A stretch of 64,000 nt of DNA, taken from NCBI GenBank assembly GCA_036925085.1, contig JAUPFP010000125.1:161849-225848 (forward strand). The letters are read 5' to 3'. The position numbers and the translations under genes are program-made. The notes under the pieces were generated by a model. That model was not told where the DNA came from. It saw nothing but the letters and a program-made list of their open reading frames with translations, and did no database searches. The stretch comes from Brachycybe producta. Lineage: Eukaryota > Arthropoda > Diplopoda > Playtdesmida > Andrognathidae. Position 1 is the stretch's first letter. Each line of letters opens with the position of its first letter. Shown here in pieces: positions 11,588-21,943 of this stretch.

Positions 11588-12233
11588 CAGGGTGGTTCAC
11601 TAAACGTTTATTTATTGTTCTGATTTCAAAAGCAAGAAAGACTTTGTCTATAAGGTTTTTCAAAATAGAGGTAAACAAATATCCGCATTCAGAAACTAAA
11701 GACTATAATCAATATGTTGCAAAAAAAATCTAGAAAGGTGATTTACTCCACCTCATAAACAATTCTTTAATAAAGTAGAATTTCCGGATGTGCTTAGTGT
11801 TGCCATTTTCTTCTCACATATGAAGCCATAGAAAGCCTCATATAATGAGGCACATATGATACAAATATGACAAAAGTCACCATATTGAATTTATTCTTCT
11901 AAAAAAAAAACAAGTATGTGGAATACAAGCATGCTTTTTTTTTAGAAGGGCAGGTATTTCCGGAGGCTACTTTTCTGTTTTCTATACAATTTATAACTTT
12001 CTCTTTCATTTTTCAAATACGCCCATTGTCTAGAAATACTATATCAGTTTGAAAAATGTCAAAATGGGCGATTTTATTTTATTTTAAAATATCTAATCAT
12101 GAACACTGTTTTACGTATATGCAATCACAACCAATTGATAGGATATAGTAAACAAAATCGACCATACTTAAATTATTTAAAGAATATTTTTTTCTAGATT
12201 AAAGTGTAAATACATTTGTTTGGAAACAGCCTG
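11588..12233. mobile_element. Mariner-like non-autonomous element (about 646 bp)
   Basis: The left end CAGGGTGGTTCACTAAACG and right end GTTTGGAAACAGCCTG are imperfect inverted repeats. They are flanked by TA on both sides (11586-11587, 12234-12235), as in Tc1/mariner elements. The ACAGGGTG.TTC terminus is common among invertebrate mariner-like elements. The 113-codon frame across its left end is low-complexity and not a transposase. Confidence 0.6.
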
Positions 12234-12361
12234 TATATTACTTTTTGTATATTATGCAACAGATATTATTTGCGTTGCTTAAAATTATAATAAAATACAA
12301 ATTTACAGGTAAAATTCTGAAGTTTTCACTCGTATGTACACAATTTCAAATAGATCCACAC

Positions 12362-12568
12362 ACAGGCATTTAGAAATCGGGACAAACAGAAGTTGGCTCC
12401 GCCCTTTTTATGGCGACTGGCAACTTCTAATTGGTTTGTTATGTGGTTCGACGTTGAAAAGGGGCGGAGCACGTGACGTCAGACTACATAACCAACCAAT
12501 TAGAAGTTGTCAGTCGTCATAAAAAGGGCGGAGCCAACTTCTGTTTGTCCCGATTTCAAATTGCCTGT
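12362..12568. mobile_element. ACAGGCA-type palindromic MITE, copy 1 (207 bp)
   Basis: The ends are ACAGGCATTTAGAAATCGGG and CCCGATTTCAAATTGCCTGT. Inside lie GTTGGCTCCGCCCTTTTTAT and its mirror image, then an inner palindrome around GACGTCAGACTACATAACC. The flanks GATCCACAC (12353-12361) and GGTCCACAC (12569-12577) form a 9-bp duplication with one mismatch. The 62-codon frame here is a by-product of the palindrome. Confidence 0.88.
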
Positions 12569-13733
12569 GGTCCACACAACTTTTGCCAGGTGCGTTCTTG
12601 TCATTGAAGAGAGGTTAAACGTCACCACTTAGCCAGCTAGAAGTGGTCCTCCGTATAATAAGCCCCCATTGTAAAGTTGTAAACAGATAACTGTGCATAC
12701 TAATTTTTGTCTAATGCTACTTCTGTATGTCCAATCCTTTTTTTTGCAGTCCCTCTATAACCCTATAACGAATTCCATGATTGATATGGGAGCTCAATCC
12801 AGTTTATACCTGCAGAAAAAGAGCACGTGACACGAGTACTCAATGGCTCATTATACTTTAGGCCTATATTATTAAGAGCCTCACACACAAAAGGATCTAA
12901 AAGAAAACATTGTCTGTGTTCAGAATACACGCATCTTAGAAGAAGAAGAAGAGAACTAAAAACAAAGGTGGATTCACACTTACAAACAAATCCATTCGTA
13001 TTTAATTATACGTATAATTAGTACTATACTACACTATGGGTGCATTCGGAAACTAACAAAAGGGTGTACCTATTATGTGTAAAACAAAATAATGTGTGTG
13101 AGAGAACACAGTCAGCTGCTCCATTTATCTTTCTCAAAAAAGAAAGCATCTATTATCCACATACTTGCTTTCTCGAGAAGATTAAATTAAATATGGAGCC
13201 ATTGGGCCAAAAAGTAAAGAATGTGTATATGTAGATGTTATGTTTGCATCATGGCCTCTCCTCCAATAAGATTTTCTATGGCCTCATATTTGAGAGCAAA
13301 AAAAATTGCAAAATACAGCACATCCGGAAATTCTTTTCTTTTCTTTTCTTTTTTTTAAGAAATTGTCTAACGAAGGGTGCAATTATCTATCTAGATTCTT
13401 TAGAGCTCAAAGACATAGTCTTTTCTTTCCGATTTTGCACCCAACATCTTTTTTTGTGCACGAAGTTTTTTTTCTGTCTCCTGATTTTAATTAAGATTCA
13501 AATTTGCATTTTTTTTTGTTGCAAATTTATAATCTCAACTCTGAATAATTTTCTATAAACTAAACAAAATTTTATTTAAAGGTTCAAGTAACTTACGGTC
13601 TTATTCTTAATTATTCTTAAGTAAAAAAAAATAGTGCCAACTAAACTCATCAACTTTTACATCAAACTTTCCATCGTTCGTGAGTATGGCACTTCGTTGA
13701 CTTAAATATTATTATTAGAAATACGACCATTAA
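12569..13733. other. Non-coding stretch
   Basis: Short frames at 12827-13558 are compositionally biased and lack recognisable domains. AGAAAGCATC at 13140 with the nearby GCTTTCTCGAGAAG gives a small inverted pair. No exon found. Confidence 0.45.
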
Positions 13734-14259
13734 AGGTGGCTTAATAGATATTTATTTTCTTTTTGTTCCATCTTCCGGCGTCACTGCAGCTGCTAATGCT
13801 ATGCTCCATAGACGATTTTAGAAAATGTGGATGCAAAAAAGTCAGGTGAACAGTTTTTCGGAAACACTATTATGGAAAAATTCAAATTGTTTTCAAAACT
13901 AGAATGGTAAAAGATTATGTTAAAAGTGTTTTATAGTAATATTTTAAAAAATAAACATTTTAGAGCAGTTTGAAAATGACCCGTTTTATTGGATTTTATT
14001 AAATTTCAAACTGTCATAAAAGAGTTATTTTTAAAAATATCATCATGACAAAACTTTTAGCATTACCATCAACTAGTGTAGTTTCTCAAACATTTTGAAT
14101 GTTTCCGTAATGTATCTCCTGAAAAACGTTAGCTTGAAAAATATAAATTTTCTCAGAACCGCTGGTGAGAGAACAACCCTCCTATAGACCATATTAGCCC
14201 ACACAGGCGCACTATTTGGAGAGACAGACGAAAACAAAATAAATATCTATTCAGCCACC
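13734..14259. mobile_element. TTAA-flanked palindromic element, copy A (526 bp)
   Basis: It begins AGGTGGCTTAATAGATATTT and ends AATAAATATCTATTCAGCCACC, between TTAA at 13730-13733 and TTAA at 14260-14263. Inside the ends lies a GC-richer segment (CTGCAGCTGCTAATGCTATG). The core contains AACTAGAATGGTAAAAGATT and GTTTGAAAATGACCC. TTAA target sites are typical of piggyBac- and Kolobok-type elements; no transposase is present. Confidence 0.8.
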
Positions 14260-14821
14260 TTAATCTAAAAAAATGAATGAATCTCATTTATGTTTCACCT
14301 CAAAATAGGTTTGTTGTATTCATGTTTGAAATTTTTCATAGTGTGAACCAACCTTAAGACAAATTTCAGTATAAAAGTAACATTTTTTTTTTTGGTTTCT
14401 TTCTTTATCTCCTCCCATTGGGTCATCATAGATTTAAATTTCTTTTCTTGGTTGTGTTTCTTGAGCTTAAACATACTTATAATACAACATTCCCATTTTT
14501 TTGTTCTCTTTTTCTTTTAGGTCGGAAGTTTGCTTCATTGTCTCAACTAATATGAAGCGTGCATAGGATTTCTTATTAGAAAACTTTTTGCTTTAAAAAT
14601 ATTGAGAAGAAGGTTCATTTTGTACACAGAACGACAACCTTTTTTTTTTACACAAAGTTCCCCATTAATTTTTTTGTTGCTAACTCTTCTTGTTATTCGT
14701 ACATTTAATTAAACCTTCACTTGTAAAAATGATTTCATGAGATGAAAATAGCTTTTCCTTGTATAATGTGATATCAAACAAAAGTCGATTTCTTAGCTTT
14801 AGCTGAAAACGACTATAAAAC

Positions 14822-15578
14822 TTTGGTCATTCTATGTTTCATGAGCAACACTAATGAGAAATTGAAAGTGAATTAGAAACTAGACCAGTAGCTGAATCAC
14901 TTAATAGTATTTTAATGTTGATATCATTCAAAATACACTTTTTCTAAGAAAAAAATTAAAATAAAATATCGTCTGCTTAAGGCGGCTTTATAGATATTTA
15001 TTTTGTCTTTGTATCCATGGTCGGCATACCACTGCAGTAGCTAATGCTATGCTCCATGGAAGTTTTTGTAAAATTCAGAAGCACGCAAACGTTTTTTTTA
15101 AACAACATAATGCAATAATTCAAATTGTTTTCAAAACTAGAATAGTTAAGATTATGTTAAAATTTGTCCATGGCAATATCTTAAGAAATAAACATTTTCT
15201 AGTTGTTTGAAAATGATCCAGGTTTTGGATTATCTATTAAAATGCCTTTTTATTTCAAACTGTCTTAAAAAGTTTATTTTTAAAGATATCATGAAAAAAA
15301 CTTGAGACATTAATTACTACCAACAATTTTAGTTTCTAAAACACTAAACATTTTTCTGATGTTTTTAGTGAAAAACGTTCTCAAAACCGCAGGTGGACGA
15401 AGAGACATCCTATAGAACAAAATAGCCACGCCGGCGCGCCATCTGGGAGGCTAAAAACAAAATAAATATTTATAAAGCCACCTTAAAGTTTAAAAGATAT
15501 ATCAACATTAAATTACTCATGATTGACCTTTCTAGTTTCTAAAACACTTTGAAGTTTTTCTTAATTTTGATACCTGAA
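14822..15578. mobile_element. FB1 foldback element split by TTAA element copy B
   Basis: The left arm (TTTGGTCATTCTATGTTTCA, then GAAACTAGACCAGTAGCTGA) occupies 14822-14976. The right arm (AAAGATATATCAACATTAAA, then CTAGTTTCTAAAACACTTTG) occupies 15487-15578. Between them sits the complete TTAA element at 14981-15482, inserted near the palindrome centre. FB1 was therefore present first. Confidence 0.75.
14981..15482. mobile_element. TTAA-flanked palindromic element, copy B (502 bp)
   Basis: The ends GGCGGCTTTATAGATATTTA and AAATATTTATAAAGCCACC are inverted repeats between TTAA at 14977-14980 and TTAA at 15483-15486. It shares the CTAATGCTATGCTCCATGGA segment and core with copy A. It is nested inside an FB1 copy. 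Confidence 0.85.
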
Positions 15579-15880
15579 TTTAAAAGTGTTTTAGAAACTG
15601 GAATAGTTGGTGATAAATTGATAATGTTAAAGTTTTTTCATGATGATTATCTTTCAAAATAAACTTTTTATGACAGTTTTTTCAAACTGAACTATATATT
15701 AAATTGTTTATTTTTTTTAAGATATTGCCATGAAAAAACTTAAAATTATAGTTTGAATTTTTTCATAATGTTGTTTCTAAAAAAAAAAACGTTCGCTTGA
15801 CGTTTTTGCATCCAAATTTGACAAAAAACGTCTATGAAGCATAGCATTATCCACTGCATTTGCTAAATAAATATCTATAT
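15579..15880. mobile_element. TTAA-type palindromic element, incomplete copy D
   Basis: The right half carries GACGTTTTTGCATCCAAATT, TCTATGAAGCATAGCATTA and AATAAATATCTATA, the mirror of the left ends of copies A-C. The left half has only the core (GAATAGTTGGTGATAAATTG) and no recognisable outer terminus. It directly abuts FB1 and appears truncated. Confidence 0.65.
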
Positions 15881-15948
15881 CATTATTGAAACAGAATAAC
15901 CACTGTTCCTCCTCCAATAGCATAATTTACAATGCCTACCATATAAAC

Positions 15949-16126
15949 TCAGTCAACTTTTCGTTTGCCCCGCCCTTTTATGAGCGTCATCAATTTCTAA
16001 TTGGTTTGTTACTTGGTTTGATGTCACATGCCCCGCCTTTTACAATTTCTAATTGATTGATATTTGGTCTGAAGCTCATAAAAGGGCGGGGCAAACGAAA
16101 AGTTTGCGCTGGGCACACTTGCCTGT
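15949..16126. mobile_element. ACAGGCA-type palindromic MITE, subfamily 2 (178 bp)
   Basis: It is flanked by the perfect 9-mer CATATAAAC (15940-15948 and 16127-16135). Inner arms are CTTTTCGTTTGCCCCGCCC and GGGCGGGGCAAACGAAAAG. The right end TTGCCTGT matches the other family members; the left end is about 16 bases shorter, so the terminal repeats are asymmetric. Confidence 0.85.
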
Positions 16127-17834
16127 CATATAAACTATCTTAATTCAAAAATCTTCATCCAAACTTCAAAAATCTCATCGTAAATACTATAAAAATCAAC
16201 AAAAATGTTACTTTTAAATTTTTTAATAGATTTCTCAACTTATCTCCATCATCGATTCTTTCTCTCTCGCACTTTTTTTTTCTTCACTCCCCATCCTCTC
16301 TGTCGTATTCCCGCTTTCTTTCTCTATCTCCCCCTCTTTCTCTCTCTCTCACTCTTAATATTTGGTTGAATTGTGTATAAATAAGCAAGTGATGATTTTA
16401 TTCATCATCTATCACAGTAACGAAGATGATACCCAAGAGACCATTTTTTCAAAGAGAAAAATATGGAAGGAATTTCACACACTCAAAATACAAAGATCAC
16501 TTAACATCATCTAGGAATAGGAAGAATGTAACTTATGGTGTGTGTGGGAGTAAGAGAAAACCTCTCTAGAGCCACCAAGAGTACAAAATAGAAAGAAAGA
16601 AAGAGAAAAACGACGCAATGAAGGAGAACGACTTTCTCTCTCACTCTCTCTCTCTTATGAATTACGGCTATAAATTTCACTTACGCAACACTTGAAACCC
16701 AAGTGCTGTAATTATTCCGGATATCCAAGTCCAGAATAGCGTAAATCTTATTCAAAGCCCCTCCTCCTCCTCGCGTTGCTTCTCCACACACTGTCTAAAG
16801 AACAAAATCCTCCCTAACATGAACTTCCGATATGACAGGAACAAAAAAAAGACATTCCAAAGAAAAAGATTCATTAAAACATAGTATATTTCTAAAAAAA
16901 ATGTATTGACAATATACACACACCTGAGCTTATAAAAGTCTCAAACTTTTTTTGTAATGTCAACGTAGGAGTTCATACAAGTATATATTTTTGAACATAA
17001 GTAGGAATCAGCACAATCGTTTACAAATTATAGAACATTATTTTTTTTGTAAATTGTAATGTTCTTTTGTGTTTTCTCTGGGTGCATTTGAGAACTCCTA
17101 GTTTGGTTTTCATAGATGGGAAAGCATTGAATTCTAGGAACTGTCAGCAGCACTTAACATCTTTCATAGAAGCAGAAAGATAACTTCAGCTGAAACTATT
17201 TATCTTCAGTTTTAATCATAAAGCAAAAGCTGCAACTGAAACATTTTTATTTGTAGCTTTCCTGTAAATGCAAAAACTGCAAAGCTAAAGACAATGTGTT
17301 TTCCATATTCAGCTCAACTTTTGGTCTTAACAACTTGTTTTTGTTTCCATCAATTATCATGTATTTCCCATGATGCATCTTAACCCAACTTCCAATTTCA
17401 ATTACTCCAATAGCAATCATCTGCTACTCTTTGTAATCATTTTATGAGGTCGTACTTGATTCATGCGTCTTACTACAGGAGTGACTGGGATCTATTGAAA
17501 ATAAACTGCCCAGACATTTACAAACAATATTACAATAATCATATGCTGTAAGTCCTGTTTAGTCCTAAAATGCATTTTTATGTCTTTCAATGAACAGAAC
17601 TCTGAAAAAAAAAACCTTCTGAAAATTACTATTACTCTTATGTAATTCAGCGCCATCTATACAACAAATTGTGACTTTTTTCTCTTGTTTTCCGTTATGT
17701 ATTTTTAGATTTCTATTCCAATTTTCAGAGTTTTCTGAAATAATGTTTTCAATATTATTTCAGAGTTTTTGTATTTTACACTGAAATAATAGTTTTTAGA
17801 TAATACTTTGACCTTGATTCAGTTTTCCATCATA
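16127..17834. other. Non-coding stretch with CT-rich microsatellites
   Basis: TC-rich runs lie at 16255-16350 and 16635-16655. The 17160-17330 segment has several GCTGCAAC/TTGCAG and AGCTGAA/TTCAGCT inverted words and may be an old palindromic repeat. No exon recognised. Confidence 0.45.
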
Positions 17835-17930
17835 CTAGAGACCTACATAAAGTCCATGGGCTGGGCTGGGCCTGGGCTGGAATTTTTATGTTAAAGGCCC
17901 ATGGGCCTGGCGGGTTTTCATGGGGTTCTT
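17835..17930. repeat. GGGCC-rich MITE fragment
   Basis: It starts TAGAGACCTACATAAAG and continues with CATGGGCTGGGCTGGGCC and GGCCCATGGGCCTGGCGGG, as in the complete element at 18078. No right terminus was found. Confidence 0.6.
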
Positions 17931-18077
17931 TATAAATGTATTGAACTGAACCACATATATTATTTCACATATTAATAAAAGTATAACATATTCCTCACTG
18001 ACCAATCAATAAAATAAACATTAAAGCCATTAATGGGGCAGTTTCTTGTGTTTCTGTGAACCATTTAGTGTGGAAAT

Positions 18078-18252
18078 TAGAGACCTACACAAAGCCCATG
18101 AGATGGTGGGCTTTTGGGCTAGGCTGGGCTTGGATCAGCATATTTATGTTAAAGGCCCATGGGCCTAGCAGGCTTCGTGGGCCTGGTGGGCTTCGTGGGC
18201 CTTATAGGCTTGGTGGGCTGGGCTTCAAATTTTTACTCAATGTAGGTCTCTA
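18078..18252. mobile_element. MITE with 12-bp perfect ends and GGGCC-rich interior
   Basis: The ends are TAGAGACCTACA and TGTAGGTCTCTA. The interior alternates AAGCCCATG, GGCCCATGGGCC and repeated TGGTGGGCTTCGTGGGCC-like words, giving a sharp local G+C peak in AT-rich DNA. No clear 8-bp duplication is visible in the flanks (GTGGAAAT versus CATCATAA). The 79-codon frame is an artefact of the repeats. Confidence 0.7.
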
Positions 18253-18768
18253 CATCATAACATTGGCAGCCTATTATAATTATTCAATTTATTAAGTGGA
18301 ACTTATGCTTTCAGATGTTTTGTTTTTGTGAGATCTTTTTATCAAGCTCTTGAAAGGCCTTAAGAGAAGTGAACGTCATATCAAACTAATTAGTATTACT
18401 AATTATTTATTTAATTAGTACCTATTTAAGTAGTGATCATATATAATTCACTATTATCTACTAACATGATATACTCTTGACAGAAGGCTTTTTCTTGTAC
18501 TAAGTCAAGTTCAAGTAAACTGTGCAGGGCATTATATTTGGGTAGAGAGGTGAAGACTTAACAAAATTAAGGAAGATTTTTGCATACTCCTGAAAATGTT
18601 TATTGTGTGAACGTTTTGGTAACTTCTCTCTCAACCGCCAACGAATAGTAGGTCTCCATAAAAATAGCTGAAATAAAAATCTAAACCTCAGTTAGGTGAC
18701 AGTAAAAACGTCCCACCCGCTGCTCACCCTTCTAATCCATTTTAAGAAGAGAAAGAGAGAGAAAAAAA

Positions 18769-18789
18769 ATCACAAAGTCAACTTCAAAA

Positions 18790-18836
<47 letters not shown>

Positions 18837-18860
18837 ATTTTTCTAAGTTGACTTTGTGAT
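18769..18860. repeat. Hairpin with 16-bp stem around an (AT)n/(AC)n loop
   Basis: ATCACAAAGTCAACTT at 18769-18784 is mirrored perfectly by AAGTTGACTTTGTGAT at 18845-18860. The loop holds (TA)n followed by (CA)n. It lies in the probable intron about 500 bases downstream of the CA10-like exon. Confidence 0.75.
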
Positions 18861-19377
18861 TTTTTATATATATATATCTATCTACCCAACCTCTTGACAC
18901 AGACATTTTTCGAGTCTCGACACCATCAAAATATAATTCTCCACCATAATTGGCTAATAAACAAACCCCAAATTGGTCGTTTTTATACTGCATAGGAACT
19001 GTTACGAAATGGGACTTTCAATTCTCTCTCTTAAGTTAACTCAAGATGGTGCTCTTAAAAAAACCAAGATGCATTTATTTGCCTTCTTGCTTTTTATTTG
19101 AATTACATTCCAAATACCCCCTTCACCCCTCAATACTTATCCCTTCTTCTCCCTTAAAAAAATCAGTATTTCATCACTAAAACCACAAACACTTAAACAG
19201 ACATGAATATTTAATCATATCAGAAAATTGATAGTAAAAAATATGTATTAAATTATTTATGAACATAAAAAAGAAAGTGAACTGTGCAAAAAAAAACACT
19301 TTGTCAATAAATGATCGAAAGAGAAAAAGAATTAAAGAAAGCACCAAAAAATATCCAATCACTCGTTGGTAATAATC

Positions 19378-19383
19378 ACTTAC
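19378..19383 (-). other. Splice donor of the CA10-like exon
   Basis: The exon ends CACAGG and is followed on the minus strand by GTAAGT, a consensus U1-type donor. Similarity to CA-related proteins stops at this point; read-through would give VSDYYQ where the family has VSG. Confidence 0.85.
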
Positions 19384-19520
19384 CCTGTGTTTGTCCACAT
19401 GAAGAATCCTCAGGTTAGGATCAAATAAAAGTTTATTTGGATCAACATTGATGGGAGACTGCCTTCTACCTTTGTTACAAAGACTCCATTTGGGGTTAAC
19501 CAATCCCCAGAATGTTGGAC
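19384..19520 (-). CDS. CA10: Internal exon of a carbonic anhydrase-related protein (CA10/CA11 type)
   Basis: Read on the minus strand, the exon gives two bases of a split codon and then 45 complete codons, beginning PTFWGLVNPKWSLCNKG and continuing through RRQSPINV, LLFDP and LHVDKHR. This is the N-terminal part of the alpha-carbonic anhydrase fold. The RQSPIN block matches the RQSPVDI/N block of the family, and FWGLVNP...LCNKGRRQSP with FDP..R.LHVDKH is characteristic of the secreted CA-related proteins X and XI. Those proteins are known to lack the full set of zinc-binding histidines and to act as neuronal cell-surface ligands, for example of neurexins in vertebrates. The histidine positions fall in later exons, so loss of catalysis cannot be checked here. 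The exon enters in phase 1 and leaves in phase 0. The next family residues would be V/I-S-G, supplied by a downstream exon I could not find below 19384. I saw no stop or frameshift. Family assignment is firm; the choice between CA10 and CA11 is inference. Confidence 0.87.
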
Positions 19521-19560
19521 CTACAATAGAATTTTGAAAATTAAAAAAAATAATTATTAT
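19521..19560 (-). other. Splice acceptor of the CA10-like exon
   Basis: On the minus strand the exon is preceded by a T-rich run and then TTCTATTGTAG, with GT as the first exon bases. Family similarity begins exactly at the exon start, with the split glycine codon followed by PTFWG. Upstream of the AG the reading frame turns into low-complexity residues typical of intron. Confidence 0.8.
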
Positions 19561-19769
19561 TAAATGCAGATAAGAGTTTCGCTTATCATCAGTAAAGCTT
19601 TTCAGCAACCGGTATTGTACCCAGTCAGTTTCAGCTAAAATAAAACATCTCAACTATTCAGTTCACATGAAATTGATTCTAATCACCGAACAAGAATTTA
19701 TTTTAACAAACGAAGTCGATATCATGTGGCCTTCACTTCAAGTTATCGAGACAATTTTTGACTAAACCT

Positions 19770-19925
19770 GAATTGAAATACAAAAATTGAAAAATTTGAA
19801 ACTTGTCATAAAACGTCTATTTTTTTTTTAAAGATAACATGATTCGATTACTCTTCTAGTTTGTAAAACACTTTCAATCTCTCCTTAACGTTGTTTCTGA
19901 AATCCAGAATAACCAGAGTTTTATT
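19770..19925. mobile_element. FB1 fragment (right arm)
   Basis: It holds AAACTTGTCATAAAACGTCT, AAAGATAACATG, TACTCTTCTAGTTTGTAAAA and CACTTTCAATCTCTCCTTAA, matching the right arms of the complete FB1 copies. It sits about 250 bases upstream of the exon, inside the probable intron. Confidence 0.6.
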
Positions 19926-20129
19926 CTAAAGATTACAGTAAATTGTATATGAGGCTCTGTCTAGTTCACACAACTACATAATGTGTCCAATCTATAAGGC
20001 GCACAAAGGTCATGAAGGACCATCCGACCCATAAAACCTACTTACTTTTAAGAACATATTAAGGATTTTTTTAAAAATAAAACTTAAGTTTTTTTTTCCT
20101 GATTTAATATTAATAATTTGTTCAGTTAA

Positions 20130-20480
20130 AATATGTGACAACCTGTATTGTGCCACTTTGTAAAAACACGAGCCTTGGAGTCCAGTGCCCCAATTCCTCC
20201 CACTACCCTCCCTTCCTTTCGTTGAAGGGAACCTAAACGAAAAGCTAATATCCTGATCGATTCATAAATCGGCAAATGGATACCAATTGAGACAGTCTCT
20301 TGGAAGTGAGTGCCCCGTGCAGGTGTACAACAGGCTCAAGGTGTAAAAGCCCGTGCCTCGATCAACTCGTGGTCCATTTACTGATTTACAAAACTGAAAC
20401 TACTCACGTCAAATGGTCCCACAGGCAACGCAATGCCATCTTCATTTTTATTTTACACTTTAATGTATTCATTTGGATGG
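20130..20480. other. Unrecognised moderate-GC segment
   Basis: This stretch is less AT-rich than its surroundings and includes GTGCCCCGTGCAGGTGTACA and AAGCCCGTGCCTCGATCAAC. It has no terminal repeats, and I did not recognise a tRNA-derived promoter. It could be a fragment of an older repeat; I cannot assign it. Confidence 0.3.
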
Positions 20481-20578
20481 CAATACATTAAAGTAAATAC
20501 TGTACATCGTTCAACCATCATTTGTCACGCGTGTCATTTTTTCTCTTCACAACTGTAAGTCTACAGAATCTATGAGAA

Positions 20579-20784
20579 ACATGCATTTAGAAATCGGGAA
20601 AAACACAAGTTGGCTCCGCCCTTTTTATGACGACCGGGAACTTCGAATTGGTTTGTTGTGTGATTCGACGTTGAAAAGGGCGGAGCATGTGACGTCAGAC
20701 TACATAACCAACCAATTAGAAGTTGCCAGTCGTCATAAAAAGGGCGGAGCCAACTTGTGTTTTTCCCGATTTCTAAATGCCTGT
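20579..20784. mobile_element. ACAGGCA-type palindromic MITE, copy 2 (206 bp)
   Basis: The ends ACATGCATTTAGAAATCGGG and CCCGATTTCTAAATGCCTGT enclose the GGCTCCGCCCTTTTTATGAC palindrome. The flanks TCTATGAGA (20569-20577) and TCTCTGAGA (20785-20793) form a 9-bp duplication with one mismatch; one extra A lies at 20578. It sits about 1 kb upstream of the exon on the gene strand. Confidence 0.85.
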
Positions 20785-21885
20785 TCTCTGAGAGAACGGT
20801 CCTCTAGCAACAAAATAGAATCAGGTTCTAGAAACAACAATCTCCCCAAATCCAAGGCGGTTCAAGCCTGAAATAAAGAGAATTCTAACCTGAGTCCCAT
20901 AACAAGGGCTCTCTCTACACTGTTAAAGATTCTCTTATTTTTTTCTTTCTTATGTTCTCGAGACAGTGTAATTGATTCTTAGAAGAAGAAAAAATATAGT
21001 AAAAATGTTATGAAAAGGATAAAAGAAATAATTATATTTTCAATAACAAAAATCGTTATGTAGATGTTTTTTTTTTGTTCATTCTCTTCCATCTGGCTAT
21101 GAATATGAAAAATGAGGAACTTGATCTTGTTTTCAATTAAACCACTAATTAACTTGTGTATGTATAGAATTTGCATGAATGACTGAGGAAGAGGAACTTA
21201 TACAAAAATGTAGACACTGGTTTAGACAGGACAAGAGAAGAAGAAAAAAAAACTAATTAAACATAGAAGTAATTATATGGTAACTCAGCAACAAGAGATC
21301 ACATCTCAGGTAATAATAATAATAACATAAGACTAATCTAATGGAGTTAGACGAGATAAAAAAATACGAGAAAAAACTACCTCAGACTTTACAAACATTC
21401 CAAAGTAGAATTAATCGACTATATAGAAATTATTAATGACAATTTTTTTTTTTTGGCAAATTGTCAGGCAAAAAAAAAAATTAACATTGTAAGACATATT
21501 CAAATTACAAAAAAATATAATTATAAGGTAATTTCCGTACTGTTTGTATTTATTTTATCACTAAAGTGAAAAATAACTTATTGTGCACAATTACTAGACC
21601 AAACGCAAAACCAATAAATTCTGAACAAAACCTACACAATTATTATTGCGTTTAAGGCAATGTGCAGAAATGTATTAAAATATACAAGTCAATTAAGAAT
21701 TAACATATCAAATATCAATTTTCATTTTCCTGGAGAATTGAAAGTTTTCCAATTAAAATTTGGTTAAAGTATCAAGAGTGAAAAATATGTCCGTAGACTC
21801 CGTACTGCAATTCAAAAGAATTGTGAAGCGCAAGACTACGTTGAACCTACAAATAAAACTACATACTTTAAATTCCCAATACTGC

Positions 21886-21943
21886 GGTTCCATTAGCAAC
21901 GCTTTGCAAGAATATTGTGGCCGAATTCGTTGCTAGCGGAACC
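21886..21943. repeat. Small inverted repeat GGTTCC..AGCAACG
   Basis: GGTTCCATTAGCAACG at 21886-21901 is mirrored by CGTTGCTAGCGGAACC at 21928-21943, with two mismatches. It may be the core of a degraded MITE. Confidence 0.5.

Noticed and set aside
12334..12522. 62-codon frame, with similar ones at 20572 and 62049
   Set aside because: All are translations of palindromic MITE arms and recur only where the MITEs recur.
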